The position numbers and the translations under genes were made by a program. Shown here one piece after another: positions 9,101-17,868 of a stretch of 58,842 bases of DNA. This DNA comes from an uncultured Bacteroidales bacterium (lineage in GTDB: Bacteria; Bacteroidota; Bacteroidia; Bacteroidales; UBA932). Position 1 is the first letter of the stretch. The number at the start of each line of letters is the position of its first letter. The stretch is taken from NCBI GenBank assembly GCA_945487035.1, contig CALYTI010000011.1, positions 1 through 58,842 of the forward strand, given 5' to 3'. The notes beneath the pieces are model-generated. The model did no database searches, had not been told where the DNA came from, and worked only from the letters and a program-made list of their open reading frames with translations.

Positions 9101-9880
9101 GCCGTCCCATTTGGTCACCTCTTTGATTGTAGCATCAGGATACAGCTCCTTGAGCTGGGCAGGCACGTGACCGTTGAAAGCCGGCAGGACAGGTTTCATA
9201 TTGAGCTCCCGTTCGCGGCGCAGTATCTTCTTCTGCAGAGCCTCCTGCCCGTCTATGAACTTCTGCGGCAGAGGGCCGTTCCAGCGGTCTATGTCCATCA
9301 TCCTGTTCCAAGGCAGGAAAGGAGGACCGGTGAAACTCTCGCGCACCTTGTCGGCAGGAATGCCGAAATGCTCCCAGACCTTCAGCAGCACGCTCTCCTG
9401 GCCGGTGATGTTCAAAGGCATAGTCACGCCGTTGAGGGCCATCCAGTCAATCATATGTTCCCACTCCTTCCAGCCCCACCAGGGCATGGTGTATCCGTAG
9501 GTGCAGTAGTTGAGGAAGAATCGGTCTTTCGCTTTCGCTTCTATGGTGACCTTATGCGGCACTTCCGGAAGTACCTCCGGCATCCACAGCGGGTCTGCCT
9601 CGTTCCAGCTGACTGTCGTCAGACAGCAGTTCTTCAGATACCAGTTCAGGCCCACGGCCATTGAATTGGCATTGTTGCCGCTGATTACAATGCGGCCGTT
9701 TCTGGATTCGACGCTGAACACATCAGTGCTGTCGTCGGTGTGGATGTATTTGAAATGCTTTGCCTGCCCTTCGAGCAGTCGCTCGGTCAGGGCCTTGGCG
9801 CTTTGCACCTCGGGGTCACAATTGCAGGAGGAAAATGCAAGGGCTGCTGCAAGGGCGCAGAGAAGGAGTTTTTTTGTCAT
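6152..9880 (-). CDS. Fused alpha-N-acetylglucosaminidase (GH89) and beta-N-acetylhexosaminidase (GH20), lipoprotein
   Basis: This 1242-residue lipoprotein (SSC at residue 19) joins two complete glycosidases. Residues about 25-720 are GH89 (NAGLU family), with the diagnostic YCTYGYTMPWWGW block. Candidate catalytic acids are Glu305 in DIFNEVD and Glu441 in GGTLEGF, spaced like Glu316/Glu446 of human NAGLU. Residues about 735-1235 are GH20, with the GHWHL-like FHWHLTEDQGWR block and the catalytic pair Asp1031-Glu1032 in HIGGDE. GH89 removes terminal alpha-linked GlcNAc and GH20 removes terminal beta-linked GlcNAc/GalNAc. The start is the ATG two bases after the DUF4855 stop; an upstream in-frame codon would overlap that gene and spoil the signal peptide. 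It is likely surface or periplasmic and tethered to a membrane. Confidence 0.92.
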   Translation of the reverse strand: MTKKLLLCALAAALAFSSCNCDPEVQSAKALTERLLEGQAKHFKYIHTDDSTDVFSVESRNGRIVISGNNANSMAVGLNWYLKNCCLTTVSWNEADPLWMPEVLPEVPHKVTIEAKAKDRFFLNYCTYGYTMPWWGWKEWEHMIDWMALNGVTMPLNITGQESVLLKVWEHFGIPADKVRESFTGPPFLPWNRMMDIDRWNGPLPQKFIDGQEALQKKILRRERELNMKPVLPAFNGHVPAQLKELYPDATIKEVTKWDGFEPEYGCWFLDPEDPLFGQVQKLFLEEQEKLYGTSHVYGLDIFNEVDFFEGAAGDEWDPQMLARISKHVYETLSEADPQAVWLQVGWMLYFDMKHWTPENVEAYLTAVPQGGVAMLDYFCDEAEIYKFNRNFYGQPYFFCFLGNFGGNTNLSGNFRELSRRIDAVYSNGGDNLLGLGGTLEGFGVSQWLYEYVLDRGWELGQSDDQWLKTLARRHVGRPDPAIEDAFRMLADDIYVKTTYSGICPIACIHPCLEGNWRWTTLPEVPYTYESIAAVWRKLLESPADTDWYRFDLVNIGSEVLKLCFPAERDAFTQCYYRRDLKGLKEHRDNMRHLYDLWEELLACHSAFSLRDWIEQARSWGDTPQEKDYYEHCARVILTSWGGTGQLTDYANRQWSGLVRNYYRQRWEMFWDEIIADVEGTGPAFDQKAFEKRIRAFELDFGEVDHPLEWQESGDALQVSRKIAAELGLLPAGAVSIVPQPTTLIASGDPASLAKGRLWLHDKELSQLLEGFCSLALKYGAGQWQSVRNSCDADVLLSLDPSLAEEAYVLETQDGKISLRGGSAHGVWNGLMSLIQIKVQCGETVPGIFLADEPAFAYRGTHLDVCRHFFSVEEVKDYIDILALHKINTFHWHLTEDQGWRIAIDKYPKLEEVGSRRKETLIGPLYAMIGYDGIPYGGCYTKEDAKEIVRYASQRCITVIPEIEMPGHAIAALASYPELGCTGEGYEVWTRWGVSPELFCAGNDKVFEFLENVLDEICEIFPSEYIHIGGDEARKDRWKVCPKCQARIKAEGLKDEAELQSWFIRKIEKYLNSKGRRIIGWDEILEGGVTKTATVMSWRGTQGGIEAARMGNDVIMTPSNYCYLDWYQTADPAGNAEPLAIGGWLPLRQCYSFDPYDQLTLEQRKYIKGVQCNLWTEYIPDYKQIQHQLLPRLAAIAEVAWSEDGRTDYDCFVQRVKTSLLPLYNARNYNYANYAFQNPPLE

Positions 9881-9882
9881 TG

Positions 9883-11325
9883 TCAGTGCTCGCTGTCGTT
9901 TATGAATTCGCAAACTAATTGATAGAACTCCTTGTCCTTAGCGGACTCGGAGTGCTTGAGATTGTAAAGGGTGTTTCCACCCATATAGTAGGAGAGTTCC
10001 CTTTTGCGGAAGAGGTCAAGTTCTTTGCAGAGGGAGATGTATTTGTTGAAGCGTACCCTGTAGTCCATGTAGCCTTCGCTTGTTTCCAGCACGGCGTCGT
10101 CGAACTCGAACTCCATCGAGAGTCCGTATTTCTGGATGATGGTTTTGAAATCATTCATATTGTAGTTCGCGTGCCAGAAATAGTTTGGCTGCATCATGGC
10201 GTAGTCAAAGCCGAAGTCGGCCCAAAGCTGATGGCCTGCAGCCTTGAAGTAAGGAATCCAGTTCATGGTCTCATTGCAGGAATGGACATATTTGCTGATG
10301 GCAGGATAGACATCCTCCCAGCGCTTGAGGTCCTGACTGTAGCCGTAGCCCGGAACGGCAAGGTCCTCGCTGACGCAGTAGAAACCTATCAGTTCCAGAT
10401 TCTTGTAGCCGGCAAGGCTCCAGCGGCGGCGGGTTTCGTCCACAAACCAGCGCATTGCGCTCACACGCTCCGAACTCTGGTTGAAGTCAAGCATCTTGCC
10501 GTCCAAATAGCCCCAGTACTGGGTTGAGGAGTTGATGTCTTTGAACTGCTCGTGCAGAATCGCATCCGGCATTGTCATCACCACCTTGCGCTTGACAGGG
10601 GGCTCGCCCAGCCTTCCTATTGCATCCTCTATGGACTGGTCCAGGGCATCGAAGCCGTAGCCTTCTTCAAACCAGTAATCCAGTAGTCTTGTCCAGGATT
10701 CCTTGTTTGCAGCCTGTCTTCCATAGCCTCCGGCATATTCCATATTGTACTGAGTATCCACAAACTCTATTGCAAGGAAGGCGTCGAAAAGCCAGCGTTC
10801 CTTGCCCAGGGTGTCGGTCCAGGTCACATGGGAATCGAACCTTTCCTTGTCCCAGCGGAAAGGATCGCGATGTGCGCTTCCTCCGTAGATCAGAGCCATA
10901 TTGGAATAGCGGGGGAGTTCACTGCGCCTTTTTTCCCAATCGTAGAGAAAGGCCGCGCCTTCGGTTGTGATGAAGGGAACCTTGGTGAGCATTCCGCTTT
11001 CTCCGCTTTTCGACACAGCCACGCCGTAGGCAATGTAGCTGGTCTGGGCTTCAAGGCCTTCTATTGAGACTTTGCCAGGCTGAACTTCCATGCCCTGGCT
11101 TATGACTGTCTGAGCATCCGGGGCTGTTTTGCTTTCCTCCAGGCAGAGAACGAAGCAGGACTGTGCATTGACAGCTTCCACCTTCAGGTTTACACCTCCG
11201 GCAAAGCAGTCGATTACAGTCAGTCTGAGAGCTGCCCTCAGTTCCTCTTCCGGAGCTTTCTGCCCGCAGCAGAGCAGGCAGAAAGCCAGAAGAGCAAGAG
11301 TACTACATCGTCCAGCCGCGTGCAT
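9883..11325 (-). CDS. DUF4855 lipoprotein of the polysaccharide-utilisation operon
   Basis: The 480-residue product starts at the ATG at 11323-11325, inside the 3' end of the upstream gene (23-nt overlap). A lipoprotein signal ends at LLCC (Cys19/20). Residues about 30-120 form a beta-sandwich (fibronectin-like, with TSYIAYGVAVS). The rest matches what I know as DUF4855: long aromatic-rich alpha/beta segments such as YWGYLDGKMLDF, RWFVDETRRRW and IGFYCVSED. DUF4855 has no established activity to my knowledge. The repeated acidic and aromatic residues and its place in the operon suggest a glycan-active enzyme or glycan-binding barrel. Its neighbours are a surface glycan-binding protein and GH89-GH20. 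Confidence 0.75.
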   Translation of the reverse strand: MHAAGRCSTLALLAFCLLCCGQKAPEEELRAALRLTVIDCFAGGVNLKVEAVNAQSCFVLCLEESKTAPDAQTVISQGMEVQPGKVSIEGLEAQTSYIAYGVAVSKSGESGMLTKVPFITTEGAAFLYDWEKRRSELPRYSNMALIYGGSAHRDPFRWDKERFDSHVTWTDTLGKERWLFDAFLAIEFVDTQYNMEYAGGYGRQAANKESWTRLLDYWFEEGYGFDALDQSIEDAIGRLGEPPVKRKVVMTMPDAILHEQFKDINSSTQYWGYLDGKMLDFNQSSERVSAMRWFVDETRRRWSLAGYKNLELIGFYCVSEDLAVPGYGYSQDLKRWEDVYPAISKYVHSCNETMNWIPYFKAAGHQLWADFGFDYAMMQPNYFWHANYNMNDFKTIIQKYGLSMEFEFDDAVLETSEGYMDYRVRFNKYISLCKELDLFRKRELSYYMGGNTLYNLKHSESAKDKEFYQLVCEFINDSEH

Positions 11326-12829
11326 AGAATTCGGAAAGATAGCCACCCTTGATGTCAGGGTAAGCGCCACTCTTCTTGACGATTACAAATTTGATGTACT
11401 TGCCGCGGGTGTAGTTGAATACACCGGCTTCGTCTTCTTTTCCAGGAATAGGATAGCTGAACCTGTTGAGTATGTCTTCCACATTGGATCCGTCTCCGAA
11501 TTGTTGCCATCCCCTGTGTCCGGTATTGCCCTTGGCGGCGAGCACCCACTTGGTGTCTTCTCCGGCATACTCCCTTGCTGTATAGACTTCAAAATCCTGG
11601 AACTGGCCCTGAACTCCGGATGCATCCACTTTGTTGAAGCCTCCGAAGATGTATTCCTGGTCGAGTTCGAAGACGAAGACCATAGGGAATTCAGGCTCGG
11701 TCCAATACCAGGAGCCCCAGTATCCGTTCACGGTTGCATCCGTTGTTGAATTAGTGAAGTTCCAATCCACAAGCTTGCTGGTGTTGTAGTTGCTGTACCA
11801 GCCAGGCTGTGGACATGCAGGGTCGTTGCCGATGTGGGTGTCCTTTCCTTCAAGTATGTTCCAAGGTCCGTGGATAATGCTGATTTCCTGTCCGACAGGC
11901 GGTTCGACAGTGCTGTCATCAGAAATGTTGACTATCACATAACCCACTGAGAGAGAGTCTTTACCTATAAGGACAGGCTCTGTGTCAGCCATTCGCAGAG
12001 GAACGATGTACTTGACGCCCTTTTCCTTGAATTCGCCTTCGCTGTCGAATAGTACGCGGTAGTCGACGCTGAATTTGAAATAGCCGAAACTCTCACCCGC
12101 CTTGATGACCACTTTGTCCTCAGAGAGGGTGAAGAGTCCGTCAGGGGCCTGCTTGTAATCGACTTTCCTTTCTTCGGAAATGGCCGGAATCAGGCTGTTG
12201 TCTATCAGCAGATTGACCGTTACGTCTGAGGTGGAGATAGGATTGTCTATCTTTGCTGTTCCTTCGTACTCGCTCACTTCTTCGGACATCTTTTCATCAG
12301 GATAGAAGTTGCGTATGTCCCTATGCTGGAAGCCCACTTTGCTGAGCACAGGCCTGATGAGCAGGAAACTGCGGAGGCTGTCCAGTTTTATCGAGCTTTC
12401 GCTGATTTTCAGGGCAATCACATAGTGGGCCCCTCCATCATTGGTGTTGAAGAAATAGTTCTTGTCCCAGTCTACGTGAAGGATCTGGCGGGAATCCTCG
12501 ACGGCGAAGTCAAGTTCCGTTCTTTCCAGAGTGTATTTGCCGGATGGGGCAAGCAGGAAGTCTGTGCCGTTGGCCTCATTGTATTCATCAAGTTCCGACT
12601 GGGTGAAGGCGGCAATGCTGACCTTTGCAGTCTCACTTGTCGCCTGGCCTTTGCCGGATTTCAGAACGGAGATGTCTATTCCGTCTATGAGCAGAGATGG
12701 TTCCGTGATATTGGTCGTGGTTGCGAACCCGATTACATCGGAGACCATGTTCGTGTCGAGATCATGGGTGCAGGCCGCCGTCATCAGGACAGAGGCTGCC
12801 AACAAAGGTATGATGTGTTTCATGTTCAT
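11303..12829 (-). CDS. DUF1735-type surface glycan-binding lipoprotein with C-terminal discoidin-like domain
   Basis: The 508-residue lipoprotein (Cys20 in MTAAC) has two successive DUF1735/BT_3987-N-like beta domains (about 30-160 and 165-305). A C-terminal F5/8 type C (discoidin)-like region (about 320-508) includes the WYSNYNTSKLVDWN and FVFELDQEYIFGGF segments. Such proteins sit after SusC and SusD and act as surface glycan-binding proteins or anchor GH18-type enzymes; no catalytic motif is seen here. An alternative start at 12823 removes two residues and cannot be excluded. It lies 6 nt after susD and overlaps the DUF4855 gene, so it belongs to the same transcript. Confidence 0.85.
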   Translation of the reverse strand: MNMKHIIPLLAASVLMTAACTHDLDTNMVSDVIGFATTTNITEPSLLIDGIDISVLKSGKGQATSETAKVSIAAFTQSELDEYNEANGTDFLLAPSGKYTLERTELDFAVEDSRQILHVDWDKNYFFNTNDGGAHYVIALKISESSIKLDSLRSFLLIRPVLSKVGFQHRDIRNFYPDEKMSEEVSEYEGTAKIDNPISTSDVTVNLLIDNSLIPAISEERKVDYKQAPDGLFTLSEDKVVIKAGESFGYFKFSVDYRVLFDSEGEFKEKGVKYIVPLRMADTEPVLIGKDSLSVGYVIVNISDDSTVEPPVGQEISIIHGPWNILEGKDTHIGNDPACPQPGWYSNYNTSKLVDWNFTNSTTDATVNGYWGSWYWTEPEFPMVFVFELDQEYIFGGFNKVDASGVQGQFQDFEVYTAREYAGEDTKWVLAAKGNTGHRGWQQFGDGSNVEDILNRFSYPIPGKEDEAGVFNYTRGKYIKFVIVKKSGAYPDIKGGYLSEFYARGWTM

Positions 12830-12835
12830 TGTCCG

Positions 12836-14767
12836 TTAGAATCCGTAGTTCTGGGTGTAATTAGGCATCTTTGCGATGTCTTCGGCAGAGAGCGGGAAGA
12901 AGTAGTCCTTGTTGGAGAATCTTGCAGGATCCCCGATGAAGACATCGTGAACTCTCTCGTAAGAGTCCTCGTAGTTGTCGGACTTGGTGTTGAGAGTCCA
13001 GTTCTCGCAAGGGTATTCGTCCTTTGCATCCATCCAGCGGCAGGCATCGTAGTGGCGCATGGCATCCATTGCGAACTCCACCATTCTCTCCTTCTTCAGA
13101 AGTGTGCGAAGGAGTTCCTTGTTGCCTATTACCTCAGGGTAGGCCTCTTCGATATTGTTCAGACCGACGCGGTTGCGCACGAGGTTGAAGTATTTGAGGG
13201 CCTCGGCCTCGTCGCGGTCAGGCTTTTCGTTGCAGGCCTCGGCGTAGTTGAGGTAGATTTCCGCAAGACGTATGGCCGGATAGACGGTCTTCAGGGAGGT
13301 GTAGTCGCTCTGTACGAGAAGAGGATGGTCTGTAGGATAGAATTTCCTCCAGGCATAGCCTACGCGTACTGCAGACTTGGATGCATGCCAAGGTGCCGAG
13401 CAGTCCGAGTTGTTGTAGCAGGTGAACCTGACCTTGATGTCCTTGTTTGGCCAGTAGAATCCGTTTGGAACCACTGAAGAGTAGTAGCGCGGGTCACGTC
13501 CTATGCAACTGTTGTGCGCCTTGAAGGCAGGAGCCCAGTCGGCATCGATAGGCTGTTTGTAACCTTCGGTGAAACCTGTAGCCTCATAGCCTGAAAGCGG
13601 GTCTACAATAGGGCGGGAGTAGTCGTTGTTGCCCTCGTAGCCGGTGACAGGGTAGCGTCCTGACTCCCACATAGGGTAGGTGTCCACAAGTTTGAGCGAT
13701 GGTGCGATTCCTCCGAAGCCCCAGAGAATCTGGTCTGCACGGAAGGCCGGGCATGCGCATCCGAGGCAGGCTCCGGAACCTCCCATATAGTTGTAGGCTT
13801 TGGAGGTGCGCTTCCACCATCCGAATATGGTTTCCTTGTTCCATGTCTCGAAATACACTTTCTTGTAGGCAGCTGCTCCGTCTTTGAACTTGTCGCCGTA
13901 TTCGGTGGAAGTGCAGAGCTCGTACATGTTCAAATCAATCACTGCCTTGTTGGCCTTAGCGGCGATTTCCCATTTGTTCGGGTCATACTCCTGAGGGAAG
14001 ATGTAGTCTCCGTAGTGGTTTTTCATCCCCTTGAGGAATTCGGCGCCGTTGTACAGAGGCGATGCGGCCCAGAGCAGGATCCTTGCCTTGAGCGCCATTG
14101 CGGCTCCCTTGGTGGCGCGTCCCTTCCAGGTGGATTCGGATTCTCCGGCCTCGCTAACGGTCAGAGGCAGTTTCTCTATGCATTTGTCAAGTTCGGAGAC
14201 CATGAAGTCTATGTTCTGCTCAAGGGTGTGGCGGTCGATCTCCGTGGACTCGAGGCTGGTGTCGGCCCTCTTGTCACCCCAGATGAAGACGGGTCCGTAC
14301 TGGCGGAAAAGGCAGTAGTAGTAGAATACGCGCAGGAACCTGGCTTCAGTTTTCATATACTCCCGCACGGTAGGACTGTCCTGTTGGTCCATATCCACCC
14401 ATTCCATGAAGGTGGAGCACTGCTCGATCGCTACATAGAACTTGTCCCAGTAATTGAAATAGGTCTCGCTGGACGGAGTGGCGCTGGAGTAGTTGCCGGT
14501 GCGGTAGAGCTCATAGTAAACCCACTGGTACCAGGAGTAACGGGATTCGTCGGAACGACCTACAACCCAGCCGTCGCTACCTACAATTTCTCCGTCGAGC
14601 GGGAGATAACTGTAGCAGTTCGCAAGAAACTTGTGTGTTGTAGTGCTGTTGCTGAAAATCTCCTCCATGGTAGGCTGGTTGGAGAGATCGGCATCGAAAT
14701 AGCCGTCACAGGCGCTTACGGCCGCAACTGCAAATAATACTGATAGAAATTTATATGTTTTTTTCAT
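12836..14767 (-). CDS. SusD/RagB family outer-membrane glycan-binding lipoprotein
   Basis: The 643-residue lipoprotein (Cys20 in VSAC) shows the SusD pattern. An N-terminal helical SusD-like_3 region begins with LSNQPTMEEIF, followed by TPR-like helices with ARFLRVFYYYCLFRQYGPV. The C-terminal RagB/SusD part includes YLNYAEACNE, FNLVRNRVGL and KERMVEFAMDAMRHYDACRW. SusD caps its SusC partner and captures oligosaccharides at the cell surface. The partner SusC gene ends 12 nt upstream and the surface lipoprotein starts 6 nt downstream. Glycan specificity is set by loops that cannot be read by eye. Confidence 0.95.
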   Translation of the reverse strand: MKKTYKFLSVLFAVAAVSACDGYFDADLSNQPTMEEIFSNSTTTHKFLANCYSYLPLDGEIVGSDGWVVGRSDESRYSWYQWVYYELYRTGNYSSATPSSETYFNYWDKFYVAIEQCSTFMEWVDMDQQDSPTVREYMKTEARFLRVFYYYCLFRQYGPVFIWGDKRADTSLESTEIDRHTLEQNIDFMVSELDKCIEKLPLTVSEAGESESTWKGRATKGAAMALKARILLWAASPLYNGAEFLKGMKNHYGDYIFPQEYDPNKWEIAAKANKAVIDLNMYELCTSTEYGDKFKDGAAAYKKVYFETWNKETIFGWWKRTSKAYNYMGGSGACLGCACPAFRADQILWGFGGIAPSLKLVDTYPMWESGRYPVTGYEGNNDYSRPIVDPLSGYEATGFTEGYKQPIDADWAPAFKAHNSCIGRDPRYYSSVVPNGFYWPNKDIKVRFTCYNNSDCSAPWHASKSAVRVGYAWRKFYPTDHPLLVQSDYTSLKTVYPAIRLAEIYLNYAEACNEKPDRDEAEALKYFNLVRNRVGLNNIEEAYPEVIGNKELLRTLLKKERMVEFAMDAMRHYDACRWMDAKDEYPCENWTLNTKSDNYEDSYERVHDVFIGDPARFSNKDYFFPLSAEDIAKMPNYTQNYGF

Positions 14768-14779
14768 CTTGTGATTCCT

Positions 14780-17700
14780 TTAGAAGTTCAACTGAGCGCC
14801 GAAAGTCACTGTGCGCATTGTCGGATAGACATTGCCGTAACTTGCGTTGAGCTCCGGGTCCCAAAGCTTGAACTTGCTGAAAGTCAGGAGGTTTACGCCC
14901 TGTGCGTAGATGCGCACTGTCGAAAGTCCCACTTTCTTGCTGAGTTTCTTAGGAATGGTGTAACCGATTTCGGCATTCTTAAGACGAAGGAATGACATGT
15001 CCCTGAGCCAGTAGGTCGATGCCTGCTGGTTGTTCTCCACCTTGTTGAGGGAGAGCCTAGGATATGGAGCATCCGGGTTCTGGTTGGACAGGGTCCAGCG
15101 GTTCAATGCCACGTCTTCGTAGATCTGGCCGAGCTTTTCAATCTGGCTGGATGCACCGAAGAGGTTGAATCCGCTGATGATGCGGGTCACGTGATCCACA
15201 CCCTGGAAGAAGATGGAGGCGTCGAAGCCCTTCCAGCCCACACTGACACCGAAACCATAGTTGATTTCAGGAATGGTGGTGTAACCGATTGCGACTGCGT
15301 CGAAGGTGTTGACCACACCGTCTCCGTTGATGTCGCGGTACTTGATGTCTCCCGGACGGACCGGACTGAAGGTCTGCTTAGGCCAAGTGTCGATGTCATC
15401 CTGACTCTCGAACAGACCCTCGGCAATAAGACCGCGCTGCTGTCCCTGGGCAAAGCCCGTAAGATTCTGGTAAGTCCAGTCAAGCGGAGCCTGGTCGTCG
15501 TAGAGCCTCTTGTTGCGGTTGAAGGTGAAGTTACCACGGGCGGAAAGATAGAGATCTCCGAACTTCTGCTCGTACTGCAGTCCCATGTCCACACCCTGGT
15601 TCTGCATCTTTCCTATATTCACGTCCATTTCGCTGATGACACCCATCACGCCCGGGGTTGATTGCCTGGTGATGAGAATGCCGTCACGCATATCGAAGAA
15701 GTAGTCGGCCTGGATGGAGAGGGCTCCGAAGAGCTTGGTTTCAATACCCGCGTCAAACTTCGTGGCTTCCTCCCAGCGCATGTTCGGGTTGCCAGGGTAG
15801 CCTGTGGCTATACCGCCAATCCAGGTAGGGGTATTTCCGAAGGAGAAGCCCGGAGCGCCGGTGTCGACCGTAGGGTTGTAGCCGTAACGGGTGCCGGAGG
15901 CCATAAGGTCGTTTCCGGCCTTTCCGTAGGAGGCCTTGAACTTGAGGTCATTGACCACGTGCTTGAGCGGAGCCCAGAACTTTTCGTTGCTGATGAGGTA
16001 GCCCACTGCGATTGAAGGGAAGAATCCGAAGCGGTTGCCCGGGGCGAACTGCTCGGAACCGTTGTAACCGAAGTTGAACTCGGTGAAATACCTTTTCTTG
16101 TAGCTGTAGGTGGCACGTCCTGCTATTCCGAGGTATTTGTAAGGGAAGGCGTAGATGTATTTGCCCGGCACGTTGTTGTACTTGACCCTGTTGGTGAACA
16201 GGAGCATGGCGCTCACGTCGTGTGCGGAGTTGAACACTCTTTCGTACTGCAGGCCTGCCTCCAGGTTGGTGGTGGTCCAGCTGGTGTTGCTGCTGGTCAG
16301 GGACATGTAGCCAGTACCCTCGTTCCAAGGTTCGTAGATAATGTTGCCTTCGTCATCCCTGCCGCGGGCGAAATAGAAGGTCTCGTTGAGGACCCTGCGG
16401 AGCACGTTTCCATTTTCGGCATCCCAGCTGAATTTCACGCTGGCCTTGAGGCCTTCGGTGATGAATTCGAGGTCCTGGGTGAGGGTCATCAGGGACTGGG
16501 CCACGATGTTGGTGGTGCGGGTGTAACCGGAGCTGTTGAGCATGCGGTAAGGGTTGTAGCCTCCGTCCGGATTCGCGAGGGTTCCGTCCGAGAACACCGG
16601 AGGAGATGCGATTGGAGTGGAGTACATCGTGTACGCATAAAGATTGGACATGTCCTCGGCCGGTCCGGTCTTGGTGTTGTACTGGGTCGAGAGGGAGAGG
16701 GCCAGGGAAGTGGTCTTGGTGATGTCAATGTCCACATTGGAGCGGAAACTGAACTTGTCGAAACGCATCTGGTTGTCGTAGCCCACGTGCTCGGTGTTCT
16801 CGGCAACGTTGAAGATACCGTCTTCCTTATAATAGGAGGCACCCACGTAGTAGCGTACCGTCTTGTTTCCTCCGGTCACGTTCATGTTGATGCGGTCGGT
16901 GCTGGCCATATCCTTGAAAATGGTCTTGACCCAGTCCACGGAAGGATAGAGGTCCGGATCCGCACCGCTCAGGTACATCTGCCTTGCGTATTCGTCGATG
17001 GCAGGCTCGCTTCCGCTGTCAATGAACAGCTCGTTGTAGTAGTCAATCCACTGCTCGGTGTTGGCGAGTTTAGGAAGTTTTACAGGCTGGGTGACACCGT
17101 GCTCGGCCTTGAAGCTGATCTTCGGCTTGGATTCGCCACCTCGCTTGGTGGTGATGAGCACGATTCCGTTTGCACCTCTCACACCGTAGAGGGCGGTTGC
17201 GGTTGCGTCCTTGAGGATGGAGAAGGAAGCGATGTCATCCACATCCACAAGGTCCATGGAACGTTCCACACCATCCACGATAATCAGAGGGGTGCTGTTG
17301 GCTCCGAAGGTGTTCACGCCTCGAATCCAGAAGTCGGCACCTGCTCCCGGCTCACCTGTGCGCTGCATTGACACAACGCCTGCGAGCTTGCCGGCAAGGC
17401 TGGTTGAAAGCTGTCCTACAGGGCTGGAAAGGCCCTTTGAATCAATAGTTGAGATGGAACCGATCACACTGGCCTTTTTCTGGGTACCGTAGGCTACGAC
17501 AGTAACCTCGTCCAGTTCGTTGGCGAGTGGGACCATCTTGATTTTCAGAGTGGTCTGAGTTCCGACCTTTACGGTCTCATCCTCATAACCTAAGAAGGAA
17601 ACGGTCAGGAAATCATCGTCGCTGACCTCAATTGTGAATTGTCCGTCGACGTCGGTGATTACGCCTCTGGTACCATCTTTCACCACGACAGCCGCTCCCG

Positions 17701-17830
17701 GAATTCCTTCGTTGTACTCGTCGATGACGGTACCACGCACGGTTCTCAGCTTCGGAGCCGCTGAGGCAATGAAACAGATTGCAAGCAAAGAACAAAGTGC
17801 AAGCAACTTTCTCATTGGATTGGTCTTCAT
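14780..17830 (-). CDS. SusC/RagA family TonB-dependent outer-membrane transporter
   Basis: I start this 1016-residue protein at the ATG at 17828-17830, just before a typical signal peptide; a second ATG at 17815 is possible and the longer open frame runs through the promoter. A signal peptide ends near FIASAAP and a carboxypeptidase-regulatory-like domain (RTVRGTVIDEYNEGIPGAAVVV) follows. Next come the TonB-box region DEVTVVAYGTQKK, the SusC plug with GxxSTPLIIVDGVER and DATATALYGVRGANG, and a beta-barrel ending in TFGAQLNF. It imports oligosaccharides with its SusD lid and is the first gene of a six-gene operon. No N-terminal signalling extension for an anti-sigma factor is evident, and no regulator gene lies next to it. 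Confidence 0.96.
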   Translation of the reverse strand: MKTNPMRKLLALCSLLAICFIASAAPKLRTVRGTVIDEYNEGIPGAAVVVKDGTRGVITDVDGQFTIEVSDDDFLTVSFLGYEDETVKVGTQTTLKIKMVPLANELDEVTVVAYGTQKKASVIGSISTIDSKGLSSPVGQLSTSLAGKLAGVVSMQRTGEPGAGADFWIRGVNTFGANSTPLIIVDGVERSMDLVDVDDIASFSILKDATATALYGVRGANGIVLITTKRGGESKPKISFKAEHGVTQPVKLPKLANTEQWIDYYNELFIDSGSEPAIDEYARQMYLSGADPDLYPSVDWVKTIFKDMASTDRINMNVTGGNKTVRYYVGASYYKEDGIFNVAENTEHVGYDNQMRFDKFSFRSNVDIDITKTTSLALSLSTQYNTKTGPAEDMSNLYAYTMYSTPIASPPVFSDGTLANPDGGYNPYRMLNSSGYTRTTNIVAQSLMTLTQDLEFITEGLKASVKFSWDAENGNVLRRVLNETFYFARGRDDEGNIIYEPWNEGTGYMSLTSSNTSWTTTNLEAGLQYERVFNSAHDVSAMLLFTNRVKYNNVPGKYIYAFPYKYLGIAGRATYSYKKRYFTEFNFGYNGSEQFAPGNRFGFFPSIAVGYLISNEKFWAPLKHVVNDLKFKASYGKAGNDLMASGTRYGYNPTVDTGAPGFSFGNTPTWIGGIATGYPGNPNMRWEEATKFDAGIETKLFGALSIQADYFFDMRDGILITRQSTPGVMGVISEMDVNIGKMQNQGVDMGLQYEQKFGDLYLSARGNFTFNRNKRLYDDQAPLDWTYQNLTGFAQGQQRGLIAEGLFESQDDIDTWPKQTFSPVRPGDIKYRDINGDGVVNTFDAVAIGYTTIPEINYGFGVSVGWKGFDASIFFQGVDHVTRIISGFNLFGASSQIEKLGQIYEDVALNRWTLSNQNPDAPYPRLSLNKVENNQQASTYWLRDMSFLRLKNAEIGYTIPKKLSKKVGLSTVRIYAQGVNLLTFSKFKLWDPELNASYGNVYPTMRTVTFGAQLNF

Positions 17831-17868
17831 TTGGGTTTGAATTAGTTTTGGTGCATTAACAATGCAAG

